64,000 bases of DNA from Haematobia irritans (Eukaryota; Arthropoda; Insecta; Diptera; Muscidae): assembly GCF_050003625.1 (NCBI RefSeq), contig NC_134398.1:95441674-95505673 (forward strand), read 5' to 3'. Below the pieces are notes generated by a model, which saw nothing but the letters and a program-made list of their open reading frames with translations, did no database searches and was not told the origin of the DNA. Below, in pieces: positions 33,129-42,341 of the stretch (the stretch's first letter is position 1; each line of letters starts with the position of its first letter). Position numbers and translations under genes: made by a program.

Positions 33129-36018
33129 AAATATCCTTCACGTAGGTCCCACTTTGCAGCAGGACTTAGTCCTTCTTATTGTGCGATGGCGACTATTTAA
33201 ATACGTGTTCAACTGCGATATTACACAGATGTATAGGCAGATTCGAGTGGACTCTTCTCATGCTCCGTTGCAGAGAATTGTTTTTAGGGATTCTCCGACA
33301 AGGACAGTCCAGGACTATGAACTACAAACGGTGACCTTCGGTGTAAACTGTGCACCATATCTCGCGATACGGACACTGTTACAGTTAGCTGAAGACACTG
33401 AGGAGGAGTTTCCACTCGCGGCCGATATATTACGTAAATGTATGTACGTTGATGACGTTTTGACCGGAACTCATGACCTTGAAACTGCGATAATGGCTCG
33501 GGATCAATTAATCGCGGCGCTTGCGACGGCTAAATTTGAACTGCGGAAATGGACATCGAATTATAGAGAAATTTTAGATTCACTACCGCCGGAATATTTG
33601 GTTGATGCTCAATTGCTGGCATTTGTCGAGGCTAGCAATTCGAAACCATTGGGTGTGAGATGGAATGCTCAATTGGATGCATTCTACTTCGCGGTCGAGC
33701 CTATAGCAAAAAGGTGTGGATACACTAAACGGGAAGTGTTGTCGGCTATCGCGAAATTATTCGACCCTGTCGGTTGGTTAAGTCCAGTGATAATTGTGGC
33801 AAAGATTATCATGCAGAAGGTTTGGCTTGATCGCGTCGGCTGGGATGAAATACTGCCTTCGGCAACGGCATCCGAGTGGGAAAAATTTGTAGATAGTTAT
33901 CCGGATGTCAATTCGATAAATATTCCTCGGTGGATTCGTTACACACCGTGCACTTCGGCCGAGCTTCACGTATTTTCAGATGCCTCGGTTAAGGCATACG
34001 CGGGGGTAGTATATATTCGAGTTTTGGCCCCGAATGGCGAGATTGTCGTTAATTTGCTATCGTGCAAGACGAAAGTTGCTCCGTTGAAATCGGTTTCTTT
34101 GCCTCGTTTGGAGCTTTGCGGCGCTGTTTTACTCGCAAGAACGGTCATTCGAGAAATCGGTATTGATTTTGGTCGAATTTATTGTTGGACGGATTCGACT
34201 ATTGTACTAGCCTGGTTAAAGAAAACGCCTTCGGCTTGGACAACATTTGTCGCGAATAGGGTATGTCGCATTCAGGAGAACGTCGGTGGTACGAATTGGT
34301 ATCATGTGAGGTCGGAGGATAATCCTGCTGATCTTGGCAGCCGCGGTGTGTCCCCTTCGGATTTGGCCGCCTCTCGACTTTGGTGGCATGGGCCTCAGTG
34401 GCTATCGTGTAGTCAATCGGAATGGCCGGTTCGTGACACTTCCTCTTTTGACACCGACGTAGAAATTCGGTCTGTGAAGGCACATGCTTCTTTCGTTAAT
34501 TCATACGAGGATGTTCTCGATAGATTTTCTTCTCTGGATAGAGCGCTGCGTGTTATTTCATATGTTATGAGATTCTTTTATCGGACGCATCCCGCTCATA
34601 GGCGTGATTGTAGCTATGCGGATCACAGTTTATCATCGTCTGAGATTAGGGCAACTAAAAGTCGCTTGATAGTGCTTGCTCAAAAAATGAATTATGGTAA
34701 TGAATATAAGGACTTGATGGATAGGTCTTCGTTAGGTACTGGCAGTTCACTTGTTTCTTTGAACCCGTTCCTTGATGAAATGGGTGTAATGCGGATGTAT
34801 GGTCGTTTGAGCCGCTCGCCTATTCTTTCGTATTCGGAGCGGCACCCTATAATTTTGCCCTACAGCTGTCGATTCACGAAGCTTTTGGTGGAATTTGTTC
34901 ATTTGATTTCCATTCATGGAGGAAATCAGTTGATGTTGCGTATTCTTCGTATAGAATACTGGATACCTCGGGTGAGGAATCTTACTCGTTCGGTTATACA
35001 TAGGTGTAAACCATGTCTTTTGGAGAGGAAACGGGTTTGTAGTCAGGTGATGGCTCCTCTTCCTCCGGAAAGAACTGTTCTCGACAGACCTTTTACGACG
35101 ACTGGCGTAGACTATGCAGGCCCCTTTGAGGTGAAGTCGTTCACCGGACGTTATTGTCGCATAACTAAAGGTTATGTGTGCGTTTTCGTGTGTTTTGCTA
35201 CTAGGGCGATTCATTTGGAAGCGGTTTCCGACTTGTCGACTGCCGGCTTTCTTGCGGCATTTCATAGGTTTGTTGCTCGTCGGGGTTGTCCTGCGACCAT
35301 TTTCTCGGACAATGGGACAAATTTTGTCGGTGCGTCGCGTGAGCTTGAACGAAATTTCCGGGATGTAATGAGGGGAAGCAGTGATGTCGTGTCCTCTAAG
35401 TTTGCACACCAGGGCCTATCGTGGCGATTTATCCCAGCTGGTGCGCCTCATATGGGAGGCCTTTGGGAAGCTGGGGTGAAGAGTTTTAAGTTGCATTTCA
35501 GAAGGCAAATAGGGAATGTTCGTTTCACGTTTGAAGAGTTTTCGACGGTGTTGGCTCGTATTGAGGCTTGTTTGAATTCAAGACCTCTTTGTCCCCAATC
35601 GGATAACCCGCAGGAGCTTGACGCTTTGACACCGGGTCATTTTCTTATAGGTGCCCCTCTACTCGCCCCTGCTGAGCCAGTTATAACCGAACAGCCTCTT
35701 TCGTTGGTGAATCGGTTTCGTAAGGTACAGGCTCTTGCACAACAGTTTTGTGTACGTTGGAAAGAGGAATATTTGAAGAATCTGCATATGAGATATAAGT
35801 GGAAATTTCCTCAGCGCGATGTTATGGTAAATGACCTAGTCGTTATTCGTCATGAACAGCTTCCACCAACTTCTTGGAAATTAGGTCGAGTCGTGTCGGT
35901 TCACCCGGGCGTAGATGGTCACATTCGGGTCGCGGATATACGTACGGAGAATGGCGTTGTAAGACGACCTATAGCTAAGTTGGTCTCATTGACCGACACT
36001 TCGGCGAACTCTTTGTAA
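33129..36018 (+). CDS. BEL/Pao RT-RNase H-integrase (C-terminal part of Pol)
   Basis: Continuation of Gag-Pol after the nested insertion. The open frame actually starts at 33,043 inside the insertion's tail. RT: ILHVGPTLQQDL, CDITQMYRQI and catalytic YVDD at 33,445-33,456. RNase H: HVFSDASVKAYAGVVY (first Asp 33,979) and LPRLELCGAVLLAR. Integrase: an H-H-C-C zinc site (HLISIHGG ... CKPCLLERK), then a DDE triad with Asp 35,109 (GVDYAGPF), Asp 35,308 (SDNGTNF) and Glu 35,467 (WEAGVKSF), the last two 53 residues apart. A C-terminal SH3-like tail follows (DLVVIRHEQLPP). No stops or frameshifts. The gene would be functional but for the nested element. Confidence 0.93.
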
Positions 36019-36041
36019 TTCGTATATTTTCTCGCAGTATC

Positions 36042-37121
36042 ATGGAAAATACCTCGTGCTTCGCTGACGACTTGGAAAATTTCGAGGTTATTATGGATCA
36101 ATCGGATGATGATACTGCGTGCCCCCTTGATATGTCGGCGGTCGAACGGGCATTGTTGGAGGAGCCGATGGCGATACCGTCGCCTGCCATTCCGGAGGTT
36201 CAGCTATCGCCCCAAGAAATTGAGAGTCCACCTCCGGTAGTTGTGGATGAGCCCGTGGTGGCGCCTGCTGTAGTAGAGGCTACTGATGTTGGTCGAACTC
36301 CTGCTCAATTGGTTTGCAGGGTTTGTGGAGGTCGTCACGCATTGCGGCGGTGTCGGAAGTTCCTCTCTCTTTCGATTGAGAAGAGGATACGTATGGTGGT
36401 ACGACATCGCTATTGCTACAGATGTCTAGCACAGACCCACCAGTCGAAGGATTGTCCTAGCCGGCGTAGGTGCCCCAGTTGCTCCGGGGACCACAATGTT
36501 TTGTTACACGCTGCGGCTGTGGCGCCTCGAATTGAACATGGGAGCTCGAGGTCTGCTCAGCGGATTCGTAGTGGGAACCATACGAATCGTCCGTCCGATC
36601 TTGCTGTGGCACGGTCATATTCCGATTTTGGCGGCGTCGGAGTTCTGCCTCTGCAGAATGTCGTTACTCTGGCGCCCAGCCTCGTAGTCCGCGTGTCCCC
36701 CCATGGTGTGTCCGTTCCGGTCCGTGCAGTAATCGACAACTGCGCGCGCCAAAGCCAAATCTGTCGTTCTATGGTCGAGAACTTAGGGCTACCGGTTACA
36801 AATATTGAGGGGGTCCAATTTTGCCGGTTGACAGTATCGTCCGCTTATGATCCAGAGCAGCGACTGACGTTTACTGCTCGTGTGCACGATCTAGGTCGTG
36901 TGTTGACCCCCGCCGAAGCCGTGCCAGAACGGATCAAGGAATCCTTTTTGGGATTACCTTTGGCAGATCCGCAATTTTACCGAGTGGGACGGGTTGCGAT
37001 CGTTTTTGGTCCTGAGGTGTATGGGCGAATCATAACACATAGGGTGTATACGTCGCCCGGTCTCCCGGTGGCTCATTATACAATCTTCGGTTGGGTTCTG
37101 TCCGGGTTGTGTAACTGCTAG
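36042..37121 (+). CDS. BEL/Pao ORF3: Gag zinc-knuckle plus protease-like protein in the env position
   Basis: 359 residues starting 23 bp after the pol stop. Residues 1-90 are acidic then Pro/Val-rich (DQSDDDTACP; SPPPVVVDEPVV). Three zinc-knuckle-like clusters follow: C92-x2-C95 ... C104, a canonical C125-x2-C128-x4-H133-x4-C138, and C144-x2-C147 ... H151. This spacing and the connecting sequence (RKFLSLSIEKRIRMVVRHRYCYRC) closely parallel Gag. A domain like the element's own aspartic protease (DUF1758 type) comes next, with Asp at about residue 232 (RAVIDNCARQSQ), LADPQFYRV, IVFGPEVYGRII and the same ending FGWVLSG. The active-site loop reads D-N-C-A instead of a D-S/T-G-like motif, so proteolysis is doubtful. 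No signal peptide or membrane segment, so it is not an env. Most likely a divergent duplication of the Gag-protease region kept open by selection; the function is unknown. Confidence 0.85.
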   Translation: MENTSCFADDLENFEVIMDQSDDDTACPLDMSAVERALLEEPMAIPSPAIPEVQLSPQEIESPPPVVVDEPVVAPAVVEATDVGRTPAQLVCRVCGGRHALRRCRKFLSLSIEKRIRMVVRHRYCYRCLAQTHQSKDCPSRRRCPSCSGDHNVLLHAAAVAPRIEHGSSRSAQRIRSGNHTNRPSDLAVARSYSDFGGVGVLPLQNVVTLAPSLVVRVSPHGVSVPVRAVIDNCARQSQICRSMVENLGLPVTNIEGVQFCRLTVSSAYDPEQRLTFTARVHDLGRVLTPAEAVPERIKESFLGLPLADPQFYRVGRVAIVFGPEVYGRIITHRVYTSPGLPVAHYTIFGWVLSGLCNC

Positions 37122-37130
37122 GGTAAATGC

Positions 37131-37310
37131 GCGAGAGCCCCCCTTTTGGGTTCTAACGGCCCCCTTTTGGCCATCGTTTATTGTATCTCTTCGCGAGAGC
37201 CCCCTTTTTGGGGTTCTAACGGGTCCCCTTTTGACCCATCGATATATTGTCGCGAGAGCCCCCCTTTTGGGTTCTACCAGGTCCCCTTCTGACCTTACGT
37301 AATATCTAGT
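37131..37310 (+). repeat. three tandem GC-rich ~60-bp repeats with hairpin potential
   Basis: GCGAGAGCC starts units at 37,131, 37,193 and 37,252 (periods 62 and 59). Each unit holds CCCCTTTTGGG and GGTCCCCTTTTGACC-like self-complementary words. They lie between ORF3 and the 3' LTR in the element's 3' untranslated region. A role in RNA export, packaging or plus-strand priming is conceivable but is inference. Confidence 0.85.
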
Positions 37311-37464
37311 CTTAGGTTGAATTTGAAAAGATAAATGAATTAATAAATTGGATTTATGGTAAATGAACTGAAGGAAACTCACTTTGCACTGCACTTAGCC
37401 TCATTTTGTATTTTAAGTTTAGTTTTAGTTACAACATACCTTGATGTTGCATGGCGGCCGGCAA
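37311..37464 (+). other. BEL/Pao 3' untranslated region before the LTR
   Basis: A short AT-rich stretch followed by GGCGGCCGGCAA directly before the 3' LTR. The expected polypurine tract is not obvious; the G-rich GGCGGCCGGCAA is the nearest candidate. Confidence 0.5.
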
Positions 37465-38258
37465 TGTTTAAGTTCGAGTAAAGATTAATTGGACTTAATA
37501 GTGTTCGTTAGAATTTGTATACTACTTTTTGGTACATCCCTGCCAGAGTAGAAATGTCATAATTTGAATATTAATTTATCTTGTCAAAAGCCCCGCCTTC
37601 CGCCATCTTGGTTGAGAGCATCTCTCACTTTACTTGTTATCGATAAGCCAATTGGTGCGGTTGCAAATTTATCCATATCGTTGGAAATTATAGGTAATAT
37701 TGTTTACCACACTGTTAGAAAAATATGTTTTTCATATGTTCCGATATAAACAAAATGTGTTTCGGGCACAATTTTTAAACACAATATATTTAAGTGCCAA
37801 CATGTAATGTTCCTAAACTAACACTAAATGTTTGGGACACATATGTTAATATGTTAAAATATATTATGTTTGGGGTATGAATGTTTCATAAAAATAATAT
37901 GTGTGAATGTAAACATATATAAATTTACAAATTTCGAGCAAACATATATATGTTTACAATTTCTGTGAAACGGTTGTATGTTGTTTCGGAAAACTGCTTT
38001 ATGATAAGGCCAAAAATTTTATATGCTTAAGTCTAAATATTATTTAATTTGAATATTAGAATGAGTATTCGGAGTAAAGAGAATAGACATTCGGAACCAA
38101 GAGCATAGAGATTTGAAAAAAACAGCATGTGTTTTCGCCTTGAGAGGAGAATTTTATGTATGTGGGGACTGTAAATTTTTAATAACCCACATTTCGAAGT
38201 TTCATTATAAAAATTTAATATAGTATAAATGTCTAAATTGCAAAAAAAAATTGGTTCG

Positions 38259-38330
38259 GTCGGAGCAAGAATTGAACCCACGACCCTTTGCATGCAAGGC
38301 AGACATGCTAACCACTGCTCCACGTGGCCA
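38259..38330 (-). other. tRNA-like module 1 (Pol III A/B-box type) in MITE copy A
   Basis: On the minus strand an A-box-like TGGAGCAGTGG (38,322-38,312) is followed 32 nt later by a B box GGGTTCAATTC (38,279-38,269) that fits GWTCRANNC. A T-arm-like stem and a 7-nt TTCAATT loop can be drawn. No convincing cloverleaf with a good acceptor stem, so this is a tRNA-derived promoter rather than a tRNA gene. The A box has one mismatch to TRGYNNARNNG. Confidence 0.6.
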
Positions 38331-38446
38331 ACAAATGTATGTTTCTTTTAAATAATGTTATGTTTGCATGGGCTCGTGGGCGCTGCAAAGTATGCTATAT
38401 AAATGTAACTTGTAACGATAATTGTCTACTGGTGACTATAACTACT

Positions 38447-38516
38447 ACGTAGCCCAGTGGCTAGTGTGTTGGCTTTCAAACTGTATGGGCCTCGGTTCGA
38501 TTCTCCGCCCAGGCGA
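38447..38516 (+). other. tRNA-like module 2 (Pol III A/B-box type) in MITE copy A
   Basis: On the plus strand an A box TAGCCCAGTGG (38,450-38,460) matches the consensus perfectly, with a B box GGTTCGATTCT (38,494-38,504) 33 nt downstream. It points away from module 1, with about 120 bp between them. Poly-T-free sequence follows for some distance, so a Pol III transcript could run into the right half of the MITE. Confidence 0.65.
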
Positions 38517-38940
38517 AAGGTAAAATTAAAAAAAAAATTATAAAATTGAATAATTTCTTCAACATTATTTGTATTACAGAAAAAGGTGCCAAGAACTAAA
38601 AATTTCGTGGAAGTGAAAATTATGTGAGGGAATGATCACAATCTTCTTTGGGGAAAATTCTTCCAAGCATATAATATTTTTGGGCTCAAAATGCTTCCAA
38701 ACATATAATATGTTCACATAAAACAAACATATTAATATTTCGGCAGTATCCAATAATATATGTGCTTCCTGCAAAATATGTTTGGAACATATGTTAAAGA
38801 AGCGATTTTTTTTGAGGGTGCATTAATTATAATAGAAAACACCTTAATAAAACCTTCTGCTCTTGTTATATATTGAAAATATTAAACTATCGTGTTTTTA
38901 TTTTTCTCTATATTTCCATACTTTTCGCATTCGGCGAACA

Positions 38941-39087
38941 GTTAGTTTTATACATTTACGGTGAAATTCAATGTTTCATTCGTTTGCTGACATTTGGATC
39001 ATAAAGACGTAACAAGTGATCAGCTGAGATAAAAAAAAATCTACATTGTGAATAAAATATATTCTGAGAAATTGTAATTTTATTATA
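38941..39087 (+). other. 5' untranslated region of jockey/I-like element, border unclear
   Basis: Begins with the second copy of the BEL/Pao TSD (GTTAG). Where host sequence ends and the non-LTR leader starts cannot be fixed. Confidence 0.4.
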
Positions 39088-40219
39088 ATGTCCCAGAAGA
39101 CGAGGAAAACTTGGGGTAACAACCCGAAATTCAAACAACTCAGACCTGGTGCCACTATCAGTTTCAATAGATTCCAAGAATTCTCTGAAAACGAGGATGA
39201 GGAAAGTATCGAGAATGTGGAGATTGCAAAATCAAGAAGTAAGATTCCATCAATTGTAGTGGACAAAAACCACAGCCTGACCCTGATTATGGCTCTTATT
39301 GGACAAAAATGTAAGTACAAAAGGATGTCAATTGGAACAAAATTACTTCCAAATACCATTCAGAAGTTTAAAGAAGGCAAGATACTCTTTTTTACGCATC
39401 CTATGAGTGATGGTAAAAGTTTTAAACTGGTCTTATATGGTTTGCCTAGATTGAGTTTGGAAACAATAATGGCAGAATTTAAAAATAAATTTAACATTGA
39501 ACCAATTAGTGTGAAAGAAATCGCCACTCAACGTAGCAGTACGGATTACGCTCTTTATATGATTGAATTCGATAAAAGCCAAGTTAGCAAAAAAAAAAAT
39601 CAGAAAGATAAGAACATTTTATGATGTCATTATGAGATGGAGAAACCCTTTAAGACAAAAAAGTTGACCAACTCAATGTTCAAAGTGTGCTATGTATGGG
39701 CATGGATCTTTAAATTGTCACAGAAAACCAATTTTTTTATTGTGCGGTGGATCTCATAATCACTCCACATGCCAATTAAACAAAACATCATCAAATGGGC
39801 CGGTTATTTACAAATGCCACAATTGCATAAGCAAAGGATTAAACAATGCTAATCATAGAGCCTATGACAGAAGTTGCCCATTACGCAACGAATATATAGA
39901 AATACGTGCCAAAGTTACTGCAAAGAACAAAACAACCAAAGTAATAAGATCGTATGTACCGGAAGGCTATTATACTGAAACTGGCAATCAACCAAGTTGT
40001 AGCAATGGGCTACCAAGTGACCATAGCAGACCGTTCCACACAACAGCACCAACTTATGCAGCAAAAGCCAATTCTGACAATCTCTCGAATGATAGTAATG
40101 ATATCTCAAATGAAAAAATTTTAGAAATTTATTTTGAAGCCATTGATGCCTTGCAAAAATGTCAAAATAAATATGACAAAATGCGCGTACTAGGTAACAT
40201 GCTTCGTTATGTCATATAA
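39088..40219 (+). pseudogene. ORF1 Gag-like protein of jockey/I-like element, frameshifted
   Basis: The first frame (39,088-39,624, MSQKTRKTWG...) encodes a basic N-terminus and a PRE_C2HC-like region (KLVLYGLPRLSLETIMAEF). Near 39,600-39,625, in an A-rich run, the reading must shift to continue as VIMRWRNPLRQK. A TGA at about 39,664 then precedes the zinc knuckle C-x2-C-x4-H-x4-C (CSKCAMYGHGSLNC). Two further clusters (LCGGSHNHSTC and CHNCISKG ... SCP) are typical of jockey/I-type Gag. The last frame ends at 40,219, overlapping the ORF2 start by 11 bp. It should bind element RNA; this copy is broken. Confidence 0.8.
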
Positions 40220-41160
40220 TCAGACAAATATAAATGAACTTCATGTTATTCACGTAAACGCTCAAGGCATAACAAATGTATCTTCTATTTTGGAAATAGA
40301 ACATTTAGTAAATGAGAAAAAAGTAGACGTAGCACTAATTAACGAAACATTTCTATGTACAAATCATAAATTTAAACTTCGAAATTATACGATAAACAGA
40401 GAAGATAGACAGACCCATGGAGGTGGAGTTCTCATAGCAATCAGAAGTTCAATCCCACATCGTCGACTCGCTAAATTTCGAACAGCGACGATTGAAAATG
40501 TTTCAATTTTAATACATATAAATAAAAGACCAGTCAGGCTAACATCAGCCTATTGCCCAAGATATACAGGAACTTTTATTAAAGACATAAAAATGTTGAC
40601 ACGACATGGAGAAGACTTTTTTGTTTTTGCAGATCTAAATGCACAACATACGAGTTGGAACTCTTATTCCAATAACACTGCCGGCAAGAAATTATACCAA
40701 CAACAATTAAAATCAAACATTTTTATACATGCTCCACCTGATTTTACCAGATATACACAGCGCCAAACACCACAACTTACGTCGGTTGTAGATCTGCTTC
40801 TTACGAACTCCAGCCTACAATTCTCCCAGCTGGAAACACATCCTCATCTTCTAAAATCAGATCACACACCATTAACGTGTAAAATGTTCGGCTCACTGAT
40901 TACAAAACCTACCCAAATTCGCCTTTACCATAAAGCTAATTGGAGAACAATACAACATGATGTTACCACTGAAGCCAAAAGCCTAAAAAATGCTATTATA
41001 ACACCGTTAAATGTCAAAGATATTCTGTCAAAAATAACAAATATTATGCAAATGGCTGATAGTAAAGTACCTATTGCCAAAAAACATATGTGGAATAAAA
41101 AACTCTCTCATCTGTCGTTATACCTTATTGAAAAACGCAATCGAATTCGCCGCAAGCTTC
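40209..41160 (+). pseudogene. ORF2 endonuclease domain of jockey/I-like element, truncated
   Basis: About 317 residues from ATG 40,209: HVIHVNAQGI near the start, LINETFL (catalytic Glu), GGGVLIAIRS, FADLNAQHTSWNS (catalytic Asp/Asn) and KSDHTPLT (SDH motif) complete an apurinic-type endonuclease. A short linker follows and the frame is then cut at 41,160 by the LOA-like insertion, which supplies the chance stop. RT and any RNase H are missing. Confidence 0.85.
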
Positions 41161-41598
41161 AAGGTTAGGTTAGGTTAAAGTGGCAGCCCGATTAAATTTC
41201 AGGCTCACTTAGACTATTCAGTCCATTGTGATACCACATTTAACTAAAAGTACCTATTACATATGGGCACTTCTAGTCTTAACCACTGAACCTTCTCTAT
41301 TATTTACTTTTGTTTAACCAACCAGATTGCTCCAAAAACATTAACAAACTGCTTAAGTTAACGTTTTCCAGGTCAGCCAGTAATCTAAAGCTATATGCTC
41401 CTAAAATTCGCTTACGCCTTACACAAAAAGCAGGACACTCACACAAGAGGTGTTTAATTGATTCCTTTTCCTCCACATCATGACAGCTTATACAACAGTC
41501 ATTATACTTCGCACCTATAGTTTTTGCAATTTCGCCTATCAGGCAGCGACCCGTTATAGCAGATATCAGGAGTGCTATCTGACGCCTTGAGAACACTA

Positions 41599-41605
<7 letters not shown>
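41161..41605 (-). pseudogene. 3' end of LOA-like element, copy 3 (minus strand)
   Basis: On the plus strand it opens with GGTTAGGTTAGGTT, the complement of the family's tail. The minus-strand frame gives the cysteine cluster (CCISCHDVEEKESIKHLLC) and the tail LLMFLEQSGWL. The C-terminal frame is open here (about 100 residues), unlike copies 1 and 2. Homology stops at AGCATAT where the (AT)n tract begins. Confidence 0.85.

Positions 41606-41685
<80 letters not shown>
41600..41685. repeat. (AT)n microsatellite
   Basis: About 78 bp of alternating A/T followed by GTATATAC. It lies exactly between the LOA-like copy 3 and MITE copy B, so both may have inserted in or next to it. Confidence 0.95.
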
Positions 41686-41987
41686 CACCCTCATAAAAAA
41701 TCGCTTCTCTAACATATGTTCCAAACATATTTTGCAGGAAGCATATATATTATTGGATACTGCCGAATATTAATATGTTTGTTTTATGTGAACAAATTGT
41801 ATGTTTGGAAGCATTTTGAGCCCAAAAATATTATATGCTTGGAAGAATTCTCCCCAAAGAAGATTGTGCTCATTCCCTCACATAATTTTCATTTCCACGT
41901 CATTTTTTAGTTCTTGGCACCTTTTTCTGCAATACAAATAATGTTGAAAAAATTATTCAATTTTATAAATTTTTTAAATTTTACTAT

Positions 41988-42058
41988 TCTCCTGGACGGA
42001 GAATCGAACCGAGGACCATACCGTTTGTAAGCCATCACACTATCCACTGGGCTACGTA
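41988..42058 (-). other. tRNA-like module 2 in MITE copy B
   Basis: Minus strand: A box TAGCCCAGTGG (42,054-42,044), identical to copy A, and B box GGTTCGATTCT (42,010-42,000), also identical. Between the boxes several bases differ from copy A. Confidence 0.65.
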
Positions 42059-42175
42059 GCTGTTATGGCCATCAATAGACAATTACCGTTATAAGTTATA
42101 TTTATGTAGCATAGTCTGCAGCGCCCACGAGCCGATGCAAACAAAACATTATTTAACAGAAACATACATTTATTT

Positions 42176-42246
42176 GCCACGTGGAGCAATGGTTAGCATG
42201 TCCGCCTTTCATGCAAAGGGTCGTGGGTTCAATCCCTGCGACCGTA
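42176..42246 (+). other. tRNA-like module 1 in MITE copy B
   Basis: Plus strand: A-box-like TGGAGCAATGG (42,182-42,192) and B box GGGTTCAATCC (42,225-42,235). The T-arm pairing is better here than in copy A (GTGGG/CCTGC around the loop TTCAATC). Confidence 0.65.
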
Positions 42247-42341
42247 CACCAATTTTTTTTTAATTTACACATTTATATTTATACTATATTAAATTTTTAT
42301 AATGAAACTTCGAAATGTGGGTTATTAAAGATTTACAGTCA

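Larger units (their letters stand above)
37710..38820 (+). mobile_element. CACTGTTAG...GAGGGTG MITE, copy A, carrying two tRNA-like modules
   Basis: Exact borders come from the intact 5' LTR. The insert runs from CACTGTTAGAAAAATATG to TTTTTTTTGAGGGTG and is flanked by CA on both sides (2-bp duplication). The complement of the right end (CACCCTCAAAAAAAA) is an imperfect inverted match to the left end, and both ends continue into CATATGTTCC. No transposase ORF. Two divergent tRNA-like units sit near the middle. Because the host LTR is pristine, this family moved very recently. A second copy in inverse orientation is at 41,686-43,421, and shorter relatives are at 56,513-56,987 and 63,825-63,955. 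Confidence 0.92.
24445..38940 (+). mobile_element. BEL/Pao LTR retrotransposon, complete, with two nested insertions
   Basis: Bounded by LTRs starting TGTTTAAG and ending GGCGAACA, and by a perfect 5-bp TSD GTTAG (24,440-24,444 and 38,941-38,945). The two LTRs look identical by eye once a 1.1 kb MITE is removed from the 3' LTR, implying very recent insertion. The order is LTR, long leader, gag-protease-RT-RNase H-integrase in one frame (split by a 4.4 kb CR1-group element), a third ORF, GC-rich tandem repeats, LTR. Removing the two insertions leaves close to 9.0 kb. No obvious tRNA primer-binding site could be assigned after the 5' LTR. Confidence 0.95.
37465..38940 (+). repeat. BEL/Pao 3' LTR, split by a MITE
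   Basis: The same 363-bp LTR as at 24,445, interrupted after TGTTTACCA by a 1,111-bp element. Subtracting that element and its 2-bp duplication restores exactly 363 bp with no visible difference from the 5' LTR. Confidence 0.95.
38990..41160 (+). mobile_element. jockey/I-like non-LTR retrotransposon, 3'-truncated by a LOA-like insertion
   Basis: Carries a 5' leader, a Gag-like ORF1 with zinc knuckles and the endonuclease half of ORF2. ORF2 stops at the (GGTTA)n end of an inverted LOA-like element. The RT half is not found on the far side within the window. Confidence 0.75.

Noticed and set aside
34747..35409. 220-codon ORF on the minus strand
   Set aside because: Antisense shadow of the BEL/Pao integrase.
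36042..37121. env gene of an endogenous retrovirus
   Set aside because: The ORF is in the env position but has no signal peptide, no membrane segment and no furin-like site; its zinc knuckles and protease-like fold are Gag-Pol-like.
37131..37310. CRISPR-like array
   Set aside because: Three 60-bp units without unique spacers, inside a eukaryotic retrotransposon.
38259..38516. Functional tRNA genes
   Set aside because: The A and B boxes are good, but no convincing acceptor stem and anticodon arm can be drawn, and the units sit inside a MITE. They are called tRNA-like modules instead.
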